DNA of 64,000 nt from Actinocatenispora thailandica (GCF_016865425.1 NZ_AP023355.1:6818198-6882197); one strand, 5' to 3'. Shown: positions 33,607 to 41,382, counted from the first letter of the stretch. Notes: generated by a model not told the origin, from the sequence alone. Made by a program: numbers and translations.

Positions 33607-34071
33607 TCAGGACTGGCCGACGGTGATCCAGGCCCGTTCGTCCTCGGTGAGCTGCTGGACCGCGGCCGGCAGCCGACCGCTCACCACGTGCCCGAGCGTG
33701 ACGGTCTCCAGGATCGACCGCTCGCTCGCCCGCAGCGCGATCCACACCTCCTGCAGCGGCCGGGCCGCCCCGCTGTAGTCGACGCTCTCCGGCCGCTCGC
33801 CGCGCACCCCGAGCAGCGGGCCGTCGACCGCCCGGATGATGTCGGCCAGCGAGATCTCCTCCGGCGGCCGGGCCAGCCAGTAGCCGCCGACCGGGCCGCG
33901 CTGGCTGCGCACCAGACCGGCCCGGCGCAGCTGGTTGAGGATGTGCTCCAGGAACTTGCCGGGTATCTCCTGCGCGCGAGCCAACTGCTCGGAGGTGACC
34001 GGCGACTCCGTCGCGGCGGCCAGCTCGGCGGCGGCACGCAGCGCGTAATCGACTCGGGCGGACAACCTCAT
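33607..34071 (-). CDS. Rrf2 family transcriptional regulator without cysteines
   Basis: 154 aa. MRLSARVDYALRAAAELA, the recognition region LARAQEIPGKFLEHILNQLRRAGLV and RGPVGGYWLARPPEEISLADIIRAVDGPL are unmistakable Rrf2 features. There is no cysteine in the whole protein, so it cannot hold the Fe-S cluster of IscR/NsrR; it fits the CymR-like cluster-free group. The target is unknown. It converges on GlsB; the ClpP-like operon ends 9 bp upstream of it on the same strand, so it may be read through from that operon. Confidence 0.88.
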   Translation of the reverse strand: MRLSARVDYALRAAAELAAATESPVTSEQLARAQEIPGKFLEHILNQLRRAGLVRSQRGPVGGYWLARPPEEISLADIIRAVDGPLLGVRGERPESVDYSGAARPLQEVWIALRASERSILETVTLGHVVSGRLPAAVQQLTEDERAWITVGQS

Positions 34072-34079
34072 GAGCCCGA

Positions 34080-34790
34080 TTATCGTCCGCTGCCGGGCGC
34101 CGACTGGGGCCGGCCTGGGATCAACCTGTGTACCAGGCCGAAATCGATGGCGGCCGATGCCGACAGATCCCGCCGATCGGACAGCGCGCTCTCGACCTCC
34201 GACTGGCTGTGACCGGTACGGTCGGCGAGCCGGACCGCGAAGTCCTCCAGCAGCCGCAGGTGGGCGCCCGCCGCCCGGGTGACGTCCTCGGCGGTGCCGG
34301 CCAGCTCGTCCACCCGCGGCTCGGCCAGCACGAACCTGGCATGCGGGTACGCGAGGCGCTCACCCGCCGCGGCATAGACGCCGACGGCCGCGCCGCCGAC
34401 CGTACCGAGGGCCACCGCCCGGACCGGAGTCTGCATCAGCTCCAGCACGTCGATCAGGCCGAACGCGGCGGACAGCTCGCCGTCCGGGCTGGACACGTGC
34501 ATGGTGATCGAACCACGCGGCCCGGCCAGCGCGTCCAGGGTCATCAGCGCGGCGCTGACCCGGGAGGTCAGCTCGGCGGTGATCGGACCGGACACCGACA
34601 CCGTCTGCTGCTCGAACATCCGCTGTTCCAGCCAGGACGCGGGCCCGCCGGCCGCGACGTGTTCCGGCGCGGCGAACCGGGACGGCTCGCCGGGCACCCC
34701 GCCCGGTCGCCGGCCCGGCACGTCGCCCGGATCGCCGGGCGGTCGCCAGTCGGGAATCCCGCCGTACCGCGCCATCACGCCGTAGCTCAT
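34080..34790 (-). CDS. ClpP-like protein lacking the catalytic Ser and His
   Basis: 236 aa from ATG 34790 (GGAGGAAGG upstream). After a Gly/Pro-rich N-terminus (about 1-55) comes a ClpP/crotonase fold: RMFEQQTVSVSGPITAEL, SPDGELSAAFGLIDVLELM, VRAVALGTVGGAAVGVYAAAG and ERLAYPHARFVLAEPR. Aligned to ClpP, the nucleophile position of ASMG is Gly and the catalytic His of IHQP is Ala, so proteolysis is not expected. Non-catalytic ClpP paralogs (ClpR-like) modulate other Clp rings. Its start overlaps the stop of the last 26-codon ORF (ATGA), the final link of a coupled chain from the XRE gene. Confidence 0.85.
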   Translation of the reverse strand: MSYGVMARYGGIPDWRPPGDPGDVPGRRPGGVPGEPSRFAAPEHVAAGGPASWLEQRMFEQQTVSVSGPITAELTSRVSAALMTLDALAGPRGSITMHVSSPDGELSAAFGLIDVLELMQTPVRAVALGTVGGAAVGVYAAAGERLAYPHARFVLAEPRVDELAGTAEDVTRAAGAHLRLLEDFAVRLADRTGHSQSEVESALSDRRDLSASAAIDFGLVHRLIPGRPQSAPGSGR

Positions 34791-34867
34791 CGACCTTCCT
34801 CCTTCGTCGGAAGCCCGACGAGGCACCACACACAGCACCCATGATTCGCTCGCTGACGCTCACTCAT
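34787..34867 (-). CDS. 26-aa ORF, repeat unit 3, coupled to the ClpP-like gene
   Basis: Starts ATG 34867 on the stop of unit 2 and ends TGA 34787-34789 inside the ATGA of the ClpP-like start. The product has a CCVWC centre (residues 11-15) and ends PTKEEGR. Codons (AGT, CGA, AAT, TGT, AAG) are unlike the GC3-rich genome, so a functional peptide is uncertain; a leader or coupling role is as likely. Confidence 0.5.
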   Translation of the reverse strand: MSERQRANHGCCVWCLVGLPTKEEGR

Positions 34868-34944
34868 CGGCCTTCCTCCTCCGTCGGAAGCCCGACGAGG
34901 CACCACACACAGCACCCATGACTCGCTCGCTGACGCTCACTCAT
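34864..34944 (-). CDS. 26-aa ORF, repeat unit 2
   Basis: Starts ATG 34944 overlapping the stop of unit 1, ends 34864 overlapping the ATG of unit 3. CCVWC centre and end PTEEEGR. Two residues differ from unit 3. Confidence 0.5.
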   Translation of the reverse strand: MSERQRASHGCCVWCLVGLPTEEEGR

Positions 34945-35021
34945 CGGCCTTCCTCCTCCGTCGGAAGCCCGATGAGGCACCACGCGCAGCACCCATGATT
35001 CGCTCGCTGATGCTCGCTCAT
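34941..35021 (-). CDS. 26-aa ORF, repeat unit 1, coupled to the XRE gene
   Basis: ATG 35021 overlaps the TGA of the XRE gene (ATGA), ends 34941. CCAWC centre; His, Asn, Ala and Ile replace residues of unit 2. The most diverged of the three copies. Confidence 0.5.
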   Translation of the reverse strand: MSEHQRANHGCCAWCLIGLPTEEEGR

Positions 35022-35296
35022 TGGGGCTTCTCTCCGCCGTCGCGTAGCCGCAGGTCGAGCCGCCGGTGCACGGCGCCCGCATAACGCTCCAATGTGGACA
35101 GTCGGGCGTCGACGGTGCCGGACTCCAACCGGGCGACGGCCGACTGCGAGGTACCCATCCGGGCGGCGACCTCGGCCTGGGACAGCCCGGCAGACCGCCG
35201 CTGCGCCACCAGCTCGGCGAGCAGGCCGCGACGCCGCTCCGCCATCCCCCGGAAACCGGGAAAGACCGGCAGCTCCTCGTCGTCGTCCGGCGCCAT
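35018..35296 (-). CDS. XRE-type helix-turn-helix regulator (HigA/antitoxin-like)
   Basis: 92 aa from ATG 35296. HTH segment SAGLSQAEVAARMGTSQSAVARLESGTVDARLSTLERYAGAV is complete. The size matches small XRE regulators and HigA-like antitoxins, but no HigB toxin gene adjoins it. It heads the chain of coupled ORFs that ends in the ClpP-like gene. The near-palindrome ATATTTGATAT just upstream (35292-35302) could be an operator or -10 region. Confidence 0.82.
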   Translation of the reverse strand: MAPDDDEELPVFPGFRGMAERRRGLLAELVAQRRSAGLSQAEVAARMGTSQSAVARLESGTVDARLSTLERYAGAVHRRLDLRLRDGGEKPQ

Positions 35297-35302
35297 ATCA
35301 AA
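35292..35302 (-). promoter_or_regulatory. Candidate promoter/operator of the XRE gene
   Basis: ATATCAAATAT (plus strand), a near-palindrome touching the ATG of the XRE gene in an AT-rich patch. The closeness to the start suggests a leaderless transcript or an autoregulatory site. Confidence 0.4.
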
Positions 35303-35407
35303 TATGCTATCCCGGTCGGCCGGCCGCGACCACGCGAAAGAGCGACCCGGCCACGGCGGACCACCCCCGGAGTGGCGGGCGGCCGGCGACTTCGGCAGGC
35401 TGTCCGC

Positions 35408-35698
35408 ATGGATCTCGTGCCGGACAACGTCGGCCGCGACGGCGCCGACGGCTTCAACTTCCACAACTCGGCGACCGGGCAGCCGGTCCCGATCAACGGA
35501 GCCGCGCACCGCGCGGCCGACCAGGCCGCCACCGAGGCCGTCGCGGCCATCGACGACCCGCAGGTGGCCGACCACCCGCTCGTTCAGGGGCTGCTCGCCG
35601 AGCTGCCGGACCGCGACGCGCGGCTGCCCGACGGCTGGCTGGATCGCTGGTTGGAAGCGGCCCGCGCGGTGCTGGAGCTGCTCTACACCCGCCGGTGA
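35408..35698 (+). CDS. Hypothetical protein, 96 aa
   Basis: From ATG 35408; no obvious SD. GC3-rich codons support coding. It contains FNFHNSATGQPVPINGAAHRAADQAATEAVAAID and a C-terminal amphipathic helix LDRWLEAARAVLELLYTRR. No signal, no membrane span and no family recognised. Divergent from the XRE gene (111-bp gap), which may therefore control it. A hairpin terminator follows at 35770-35806. Confidence 0.6.
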   Translation: MDLVPDNVGRDGADGFNFHNSATGQPVPINGAAHRAADQAATEAVAAIDDPQVADHPLVQGLLAELPDRDARLPDGWLDRWLEAARAVLELLYTRR

Positions 35699-35769
35699 GA
35701 GAACCGGCGTGGCGGGCGGCGCGCCAGCGGCGCCAGGACCATCCACAAAGGACGATTGGACGGAGCAAC

Positions 35770-35806
35770 GGCCCGGGGCAACGCCCCCCAACATCAGCCC
35801 CGGGCC
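35770..35806 (+). terminator. Terminator hairpin after the 96-aa gene
   Basis: GGCCCGGGGC (35770-35779) and GCCCCGGGCC (35797-35806) pair perfectly over 10 bp around a 17-nt loop, 71 nt beyond the stop. Confidence 0.5.
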
Positions 35807-35984
35807 ATCCGCCAGATCGGCGGCGTGCTCCGCGCCGATGACGTTATCGACCGATGCTGCCAAGAACCTGAACGCCAGCATCGGGTTGCCTCACAGCGAG
35901 GGCTGGTACCGGAATCGCCCCGTCACCAAGCGAAACCGTTGTCGCCGCTGGTGATCAGAAGGCGACCGGTCGTGCCCTGACTCG

Positions 35985-36737
35985 TCAGATCACCAGCCGG
36001 CCGACCGCGTTCCGGTACGAGTCCATCGCCATCCGCCACAACGCCCCGCCGGCAGAGATCCGCGCCACACCCAGCTCGGCCAGCTCGGCCGGGGACGGGC
36101 CGTCCGGCCGCCAGTGCACGTTGACCGCACCATCGATGCCCGCCACCAGCCGAGACACCGTCTCCGGCGGGCAGAAGATCGGGTACACGCAGTCCGCGCC
36201 GGCGGCCAGATACCGCTCGGCGCGGGCGATCGCGGCGTCCACCAGCTCGGCCTCGTCCGCGCCGGTCGAGCGCAGGAACACGTCGATCCGCGCGTTGAGC
36301 ACCAGCGGAACGCCGGCCGCCACCGCCGCCGCGCGGATGCCCGCCAGCCGGGCCGCCTGAGTGTCCACATCGGACAACACGCCGCCGGTGGAGTCCTCGA
36401 CGTTCGCACCGACCGCGCCGGCCGCCAGCAGCGCGGCGACCAGGTCCGCGGCGGGCAGCCCGTACCCGTCCTCGGCGTCGACGGTCACCGGCAGGTCCAC
36501 CGCGCGGGCGATCCGGCCCGCCGCGGCGAACATCAGCTCGGCCGGCGCACCGCCGCCGTCCCGGTAGCCGAGCGACTCGGCGACCGCGATGCTGCTGGTC
36601 GCGACCGCCGGGAAGCCCCGCTCGGCGACGATGCGCGCGCTGTACGCATCCCAGGCGTTCGGCAGCACGACCGGGTTGCCCGGCCGATGCAGCGCCCGGA
36701 AAGCCGCCGCCGCGGCGGCCAGACCCGGCGCGGTCAC
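35985..36737 (-). CDS. Isocitrate lyase/PEP mutase family protein
   Basis: 250 aa. TIM-barrel signatures: VLPNAWDAYSARIVAERGFPAVATSS, VTVDAEDGYG (metal-binding acidic pair), GANVEDST and LNARIDVFLR. This oxaloacetate-decarboxylase/PEP-mutase-like subgroup lacks the ICL KKCGH motif, so it is not isocitrate lyase. Possible reactions are phosphonopyruvate or 2-methylisocitrate chemistry; no phosphonate genes are nearby. Followed upstream by an AhpD-like gene (58 bp), same strand, possibly one transcript. Confidence 0.85.
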   Translation of the reverse strand: MTAPGLAAAAAAFRALHRPGNPVVLPNAWDAYSARIVAERGFPAVATSSIAVAESLGYRDGGGAPAELMFAAAGRIARAVDLPVTVDAEDGYGLPAADLVAALLAAGAVGANVEDSTGGVLSDVDTQAARLAGIRAAAVAAGVPLVLNARIDVFLRSTGADEAELVDAAIARAERYLAAGADCVYPIFCPPETVSRLVAGIDGAVNVHWRPDGPSPAELAELGVARISAGGALWRMAMDSYRNAVGRLVI

Positions 36738-36795
36738 GCGCGGGCCCCCGCGGGCACCGGCACGGCACCGCCCCGCCCCCGGGACCGCCGCGCGG

Positions 36796-37275
36796 TCACG
36801 CCGTCGCCCGATCGAGCGGCTTGCGCTGCGACACGTACGACCCGGGCACCGTGCGGCCGGTCACCGCCAGCCGGTTGAACGCGTTGATCACCACCGTCGC
36901 CCACACCACCGCCGACACCTCGACCGGCTCCAACACCGCCGCTGCCGCGTCGTACACCTCGTCCGGGACGAACCCGTCGGTGAGCACCGTCACCGACTCG
37001 GCCAGCGCCAGCGCGGCCCGCTCCCGCTCGGTGAAGAACGGGGTCTCCCGCCACGCGCTCAACGCGTAGATGCGCTGCTCGGTCTCGCCCAGCGCGCGGG
37101 CGTCCTTGGTGTGCATGTCGATGCAGAACGCGCAGTGGTTGATCTGCGAGCACCGGATCTTCAGCAACTCGATCAGGAACGGGTCCAGGCCGGCGGCCTC
37201 GCTGCGCCGGTGCAGCTCGCGCAGCGTCTCGTACATCTCCGGGTGGGTCGCAGTCATGCTCGTCCGCGTGGTCAT
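36796..37275 (-). CDS. Carboxymuconolactone decarboxylase/AhpD-like alkylhydroperoxidase protein
   Basis: 159 aa. The redox pair and proton relay are intact: CSQINHCAFCIDMHTKDAR has CxxC and the downstream His. Such proteins act as peroxidase adaptors or small reductases. The N-terminal half (MYETLRELHRRSEAAGLDPFLIELLKIR) is standard for the branch. Divergent from the MocR gene across 46 bp, so MocR could control it; co-directional with the PEP mutase family gene. Confidence 0.9.
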   Translation of the reverse strand: MTTRTSMTATHPEMYETLRELHRRSEAAGLDPFLIELLKIRCSQINHCAFCIDMHTKDARALGETEQRIYALSAWRETPFFTERERAALALAESVTVLTDGFVPDEVYDAAAAVLEPVEVSAVVWATVVINAFNRLAVTGRTVPGSYVSQRKPLDRATA

Positions 37276-37321
37276 GCCTCGACACTAGGTCGCCGACGAC
37301 CCCCGGATAGGGTCCAATTCG

Positions 37322-38713
37322 ATGTCCGAACCATGGTCCATTCCCGGCGTCGACCTGCACGTCGACCTCGGTACCGGCGGCCGCCGGGAAGGGCTCACCG
37401 ACGCCCTGCGCGAGGCGGTACGAGCCGGCCGGCTCGCGCCGGGCACCCGGCTGCCGGCGAGCCGGGTGCTCGCCGCCGACCTCGGACTGTCCCGGGGCAC
37501 CGTCACCGCCGCGTACAGCCAGCTCGCCGCCGAGGGTTACCTGGTGGCACGGCCCGGCGCCGGCACCGTCGTGGCGCCCCGGGCCGCCGCGGCGCATCGC
37601 CGGCCGGCAGCGGCACCGCCGCGCCCGCCGGTCCGGTACGACCTGCGGCCCGGGCTGCCGGACCTGTCGGCGTTCCCGCGGCGCGACTGGCTCGCCTCGG
37701 CCCGCGCCGCACTGGCCGCGGCCGACCATGCCGCGCTCGGCTGGGGCGACCCGCGCGGCCACCCCGAGCTGCGCGCCGAGCTGGCCGGCTACCTCGGCCG
37801 GGTCCGGGACGTACGCACCGAGCCGGACGCCGTGATGGTCTGCGCCGGGTTCGCGCACGGGCTGGCGCTGGTGTGCGCGGTGCTGCGGGACCGCGGGGTG
37901 CGCGCGATCGCGCTGGAGGACCCGTACCTGCCGCCGTACCGGGAGGTCGCCGAGGCCTCCGGGCTGCGTACCGTGCCGGTCCCGGTCGACGCGGACGGAA
38001 TCCTGGTGGACCGGCTGGCCGGCGCGGACGTCGGCGCCGTCGTGGTGACGCCGGCGCACCAGTTCCCGCTCGGCGTGGCGCTCACGCCCGACCGGCGGCT
38101 GCAGCTCGTCGACTGGGCCCGGCAGACCGGCGCGCTGCTGGTCGAGGACGACTACGACGGCGAGTACCGCTACGACCGGGAACCGCTCGGCGCGCTGCAG
38201 GGCCTGGCCCCGGAGCACACCGTGTACCTCGGCACCACCAGCAAGACGCTCGCGCCGGGGCTGCGACTCGGCTGGCTCGCCGCACCGCCCGGCCTGGTCG
38301 CCCCGCTGGTCCGGCAGCGCCGGTACACCGACCGGCACACCGGGATCCTGGAGCAGCTCACGTTCGCCGAGCTGATCCGGTCCGGCCGGTACGACCGGCA
38401 CGTGCGGCGCAGCCGGGCCACCTACCGGCGGCGCCGGGACGAACTGGTCGCCGCGCTGCCGGCCGGCCTGCCGGTCACCGGCATCGCGGCCGGCCTGCAC
38501 CTGCTCGTCGGCCTGCCGCCCGGCGTGAGCGAGGCGGCGCTGGTCGGCGCGGCGCGGCGACGCTCGCTCGGCCTGGCGGGGCTCTCGTCGCACTACGGGC
38601 GGTCCGGCCGGCGGCCACCGCAGCTGGTCGTCGGCTACGGCACCCCGCCCGAGCACGCGTTCCGGCCGGCGCTGCGGGCGCTCGTCGAACTGCTCGACCG
38701 GTACCCGCGGTGA
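37322..38713 (+). CDS. MocR/PdxR-type GntR regulator with aminotransferase domain
   Basis: 463 aa. Winged helix (about 20-85: LTDALREAVRAGRLAPGTRLPASRVLAADLGLSRGTVTAAYSQL), linker, then a fold type I PLP domain with PLP lysine in YLGTTSKTLAPGLRLGW and the VVTPAHQFPLG segment. PdxR-like regulators sense PLP to control vitamin B6 synthesis; others control amino-acid genes. No pdxST is adjacent. The AhpD-like gene opposite is the closest candidate target. Its stop is 3 nt from the stop of the convergent PAP2 gene. Confidence 0.92.
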   Translation: MSEPWSIPGVDLHVDLGTGGRREGLTDALREAVRAGRLAPGTRLPASRVLAADLGLSRGTVTAAYSQLAAEGYLVARPGAGTVVAPRAAAAHRRPAAAPPRPPVRYDLRPGLPDLSAFPRRDWLASARAALAAADHAALGWGDPRGHPELRAELAGYLGRVRDVRTEPDAVMVCAGFAHGLALVCAVLRDRGVRAIALEDPYLPPYREVAEASGLRTVPVPVDADGILVDRLAGADVGAVVVTPAHQFPLGVALTPDRRLQLVDWARQTGALLVEDDYDGEYRYDREPLGALQGLAPEHTVYLGTTSKTLAPGLRLGWLAAPPGLVAPLVRQRRYTDRHTGILEQLTFAELIRSGRYDRHVRRSRATYRRRRDELVAALPAGLPVTGIAAGLHLLVGLPPGVSEAALVGAARRRSLGLAGLSSHYGRSGRRPPQLVVGYGTPPEHAFRPALRALVELLDRYPR

Positions 38714-38716
38714 CGG

Positions 38717-39520
38717 TCAGGAGCCGGACTCCGGCGCGGACCGCAAGGCGACCGTCTCGCTGACCGGCCGCAGCAGCCGGAGCAGGCCGACCCCGCACGC
38801 GGTGACCAGCGCGCCCCCCGCCAGGTCGATCACGAAGTGGTTGCCGGTGGCCAGCACCACCAGGCCGGTGCACGCCGGGTAGCAGACCGCCAGGAACCGC
38901 ACGTACCACCGCCGGACCAGCCAGAACACCATCGCGCCGGACCACAGCGCCCAGCTGAAGTGCAGGCTCGGGAACGCCGCGAACTGGGCGGCGGTGTGCG
39001 CCATCGCGCCGCTGGAGAAGTCGGTGACGCCGGGGAACGCCGCCATCGTGTCGACGATCCCGGAGTCCGGCACCAGCCGGGGCGGCGCCACCGGTACCGC
39101 GTAGTACAGGACGAAACCGAGCAGCGTCGGCACCGCGAGCAGGAACCGGGCGTACGGGTAGGCGGCGCGGCGGCGCAGGAACAGCCAGAGGATCACCAGC
39201 GGCGTGAGGACCTCGTGCAGCAGCACGTAGTAGCAGTTCGCCAGGGTGGCGAGCGCCGGATGACCGACCAGCGCGCCGTTCAGCGGTGCCTCCACGTCGA
39301 TGCCCAGCCACCGTTCCGCGGCCAGGAACGCGTTCGCATGCCGTACCGCCGGGGCCGGGGAGACGTTGATCTGGTGCTGGATGAACGTGTAGAGGCCGAA
39401 GCCGATCCCGATGATCAGCAGTTCCCGCCACCACCGCGCCGACGCCAGCCACCAGCGGGGCCGGGCCACCGGCTCCGTCCCCTCTTTCGCGGCTTCCTCG
39501 GTCACGGTCACGACTTCCAT
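38717..39520 (-). CDS. PAP2-superfamily membrane phosphatase/inositolphosphotransferase-like
   Basis: 267 aa from ATG 39520 (an upstream ATG at 39553 is in frame). Six membrane spans. Catalytic motifs: FPSLHFSW (PSxH) and GNHFVIDLAGG (conserved His and Asp), and RLVPDSG before them. This resembles the group used by AUR1/inositol-phosphoryl transferases and lipid phosphatases; the substrate is unknown. Tail-to-tail with MocR, and upstream-divergent from adenosine deaminase. Confidence 0.82.
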   Translation of the reverse strand: MEVVTVTEEAAKEGTEPVARPRWWLASARWWRELLIIGIGFGLYTFIQHQINVSPAPAVRHANAFLAAERWLGIDVEAPLNGALVGHPALATLANCYYVLLHEVLTPLVILWLFLRRRAAYPYARFLLAVPTLLGFVLYYAVPVAPPRLVPDSGIVDTMAAFPGVTDFSSGAMAHTAAQFAAFPSLHFSWALWSGAMVFWLVRRWYVRFLAVCYPACTGLVVLATGNHFVIDLAGGALVTACGVGLLRLLRPVSETVALRSAPESGS

Positions 39521-39708
39521 CGTCCAACGAAGATCACCGAGCGCCCACGGCATTGCCGAATCTCACCCCCCGGCAGGGCGGCGCCGCGTGCGGCGGACGC
39601 GGCCCGGCCTCGTGGCGAGCGCCGGCACATGTGACCGAGTACACACACCTGGATGCCGGCGACGCGGCCCGACCCAGCCGTGTCCCGCGACCCGTTAGGT
39701 TCGCAGGC

Positions 39709-40695
39709 GTGTCGAACTATCCGAAGATCGAGCTGCACGTCCATCTGGAAGGCGCGATCCGGGCGCACACGCTGCTCGACATCGCGCGCCGCAACGGCGA
39801 GACGCTGCCCGCGGACACCGTCGAGGGCCTGGCCGAGCTGTACGAGTTCACCGACTTCGCGCACTTCATCCGGGTCTGGCAGCTGACCACGAACTGCCTG
39901 CGCACCGCGCCGGACTTCGAGCAGATCGTGGTCGACTACGCCGCCGAGGCGGCCGGGTACGGCGCGGTCTACGTGGAGGGGATCTTCTCCCCGCCGGAGC
40001 GGGTCCAGCAGGGTGTCGACTGGGCCACCATGTTCGAGGGGTACTGCGACGGCATCGCCGCGGCCCGCGAGAGGCACGGCGTCGAGGTGCGACTCACCCC
40101 CGACCTGTACCGCAACGGTTGCCCGGTGGACCTCGCCGAGGAGTGTGCGCGCTGGTCGGTGCGGTACGCCGACCGCGGCATCGTGGGCCTGGGCGTCGGG
40201 GGGATGGAGGTCGGCCACTCGGTCCGGCCGTACGTCCGGGCGTTCGACATCGCCCGCGACGGCGGGCTCGCGATCGTGCCGCACGCCGGCGAGACGGTCG
40301 GGCCGGAGTCGATCCGGGAGGTGCTCGACCTGCTGCGACCGGACCGCATCCGGCACGGCATCAGCGCCGCGCAGGACCCGGCGCTGCTGGCCGAGCTCGT
40401 CGACGCCGGCATCGTGCTGGACGTCTGCCCGACCTCGAACCTGCGTACCCGGGTGGTCACCGACCCGGCCGAACATCCGCTGCCGGCACTGCTCGCGGCC
40501 GGCGCGCGCTGCACGGTCAACACCGACGACCCGGCGATGTTCGACACCGACCTGGGCCGGGAGTACGAGCTGGCGGAGAAGCTCGGCGTGACGCCGCGCT
40601 CCGCGTTCGACGCGGGTATCGCGGGCGCCGCCTGCGACGAGCCGACCCGGGCTCGGCTGCGCGCCCTGTCCGCCGCCACCTGGCCCACCGCCTGA
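39709..40695 (+). CDS. add: Adenosine deaminase
   Basis: 328 aa from GTG 39709; the frame is open further upstream but family homology begins at SNYPKIELHVHLEGAIR, which holds the first zinc histidines. Other active-site parts are PHAGE (near residue 193), RIRHGI and NTDDP. It deaminates adenosine to inosine in purine salvage. A second palindromic repeat follows 18 bp after the stop codon. Confidence 0.93.
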   Translation: MSNYPKIELHVHLEGAIRAHTLLDIARRNGETLPADTVEGLAELYEFTDFAHFIRVWQLTTNCLRTAPDFEQIVVDYAAEAAGYGAVYVEGIFSPPERVQQGVDWATMFEGYCDGIAAARERHGVEVRLTPDLYRNGCPVDLAEECARWSVRYADRGIVGLGVGGMEVGHSVRPYVRAFDIARDGGLAIVPHAGETVGPESIREVLDLLRPDRIRHGISAAQDPALLAELVDAGIVLDVCPTSNLRTRVVTDPAEHPLPALLAAGARCTVNTDDPAMFDTDLGREYELAEKLGVTPRSAFDAGIAGAACDEPTRARLRALSAATWPTA

Positions 40696-40713
40696 CCCCT
40701 ACCCCTCCGCTTT

Positions 40714-40774
40714 GTCGATCATGGCGTCATCTCGGGAGGCAAGCGCTTTCCAACCAGCTGACGCCATGATCGAC
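40714..40774. repeat. Palindromic intergenic repeat, copy 2
   Basis: GTCGATCATGGCGTCA (40714-40729) and TGACGCCATGATCGAC (40759-40774) are perfect 16-bp arms around a 29-nt loop that contains AAGCGCTT (40741-40748), the same core as copy 1 at 2256-2313. Located between convergent add and the GbsR/MarR-like gene. Confidence 0.85.
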
Positions 40775-40815
40775 CGGGCGGCCGGGGCAGTCACCGGACG
40801 GTCGGGCGGCGGGGG

Positions 40816-41310
40816 TCAGGTGGAGTGGAGGGCCGCGCGGTGTTCCTCCCAGCGCTTCATCAGGCCGGCCATCTCGCTGCGCAGGAACTCGAAGAAGTCG
40901 GCGGTCTCGGTGGCCCGGCGGCCGGCGCGGCTGTCCGGGCCGACCAGCTGGACACCCTCCCGCATCGCGTCCTCCATCCGCTTCATGGTCGGCTCGCGAG
41001 CGGCGATGGCCTGCTGCCACAACGTGTTGGTGACCACGTAGTGGTCGCGACGGCTGCCGGGATCGCGCTCGCGCAGGACCATCCCGACACCGGTCAGGTA
41101 GCGGATCGCCCCGGACACCGCGGCGGCGCTGACCTGGAGGGCGGCGGCGATCTCGCCGGCGGTCATCCGGCCGGACTCGTCGACGAACAGCGCCGCGAAC
41201 ACCCGGGACGGCATCCGTTGAATCCCCAGCGACATGAACATCGAGGCGAGCCGCTCCCGGTATCGCTCCACCGCGGTAGCTCGCTGCTCGTCGCTGCCGG
41301 CCCTGGTCAC
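40816..41310 (-). CDS. GbsR/MarR-like transcriptional regulator
   Basis: 164 aa. Winged helix MPSRVFAALFVDESGRMTAGEIAAALQVSAAAVSGAIRYLTGVGMVLRERDPGSRRDHY, then a helical dimerisation tail. Typical of repressors divergent from ABC-2 exporters in actinomycetes. The 18-bp palindrome at 41365-41382 between it and the exporter gene is the probable binding site. Confidence 0.88.
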   Translation of the reverse strand: MTRAGSDEQRATAVERYRERLASMFMSLGIQRMPSRVFAALFVDESGRMTAGEIAAALQVSAAAVSGAIRYLTGVGMVLRERDPGSRRDHYVVTNTLWQQAIAAREPTMKRMEDAMREGVQLVGPDSRAGRRATETADFFEFLRSEMAGLMKRWEEHRAALHST

Positions 41311-41364
41311 GTCGCCCCCTCGCCTGGTCCCGTCCTCGCGTCACCAGCCTATGTGGTTTACAAC

Positions 41365-41382
41365 ATTCACAAATTTGTGAAT
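41365..41382. promoter_or_regulatory. Operator palindrome ATTCACAAATTTGTGAAT
   Basis: Perfect 18-bp palindrome, strongly AT-rich in this 70% GC region, 20 nt upstream of the ABC ATPase start and 55 nt upstream of the divergent regulator. It is positioned to block both promoters and is the best operator candidate in the window. Confidence 0.85.

Larger units (their letters stand above)
34787..35021 (-). repeat. Three 77-bp tandem repeats, each a ribosome site plus a 26-codon ORF
   Basis: ATG positions 35021, 34944 and 34867 are exactly 77 bp apart, and the next ATG, at 34790, is the ClpP-like start. Each unit ends in GGAGGAAGGYCGATGAG, so every unit provides a strong SD, a stop and the next start. 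Units differ by a few substitutions only, some silent and some amino-acid changing. Confidence 0.9.

Noticed and set aside
35807-35984. Possible gene remnant between the 96-aa gene and the PEP mutase family gene
   Set aside because: No frame gives a recognisable domain or genome-like codon bias; stops interrupt all candidates.
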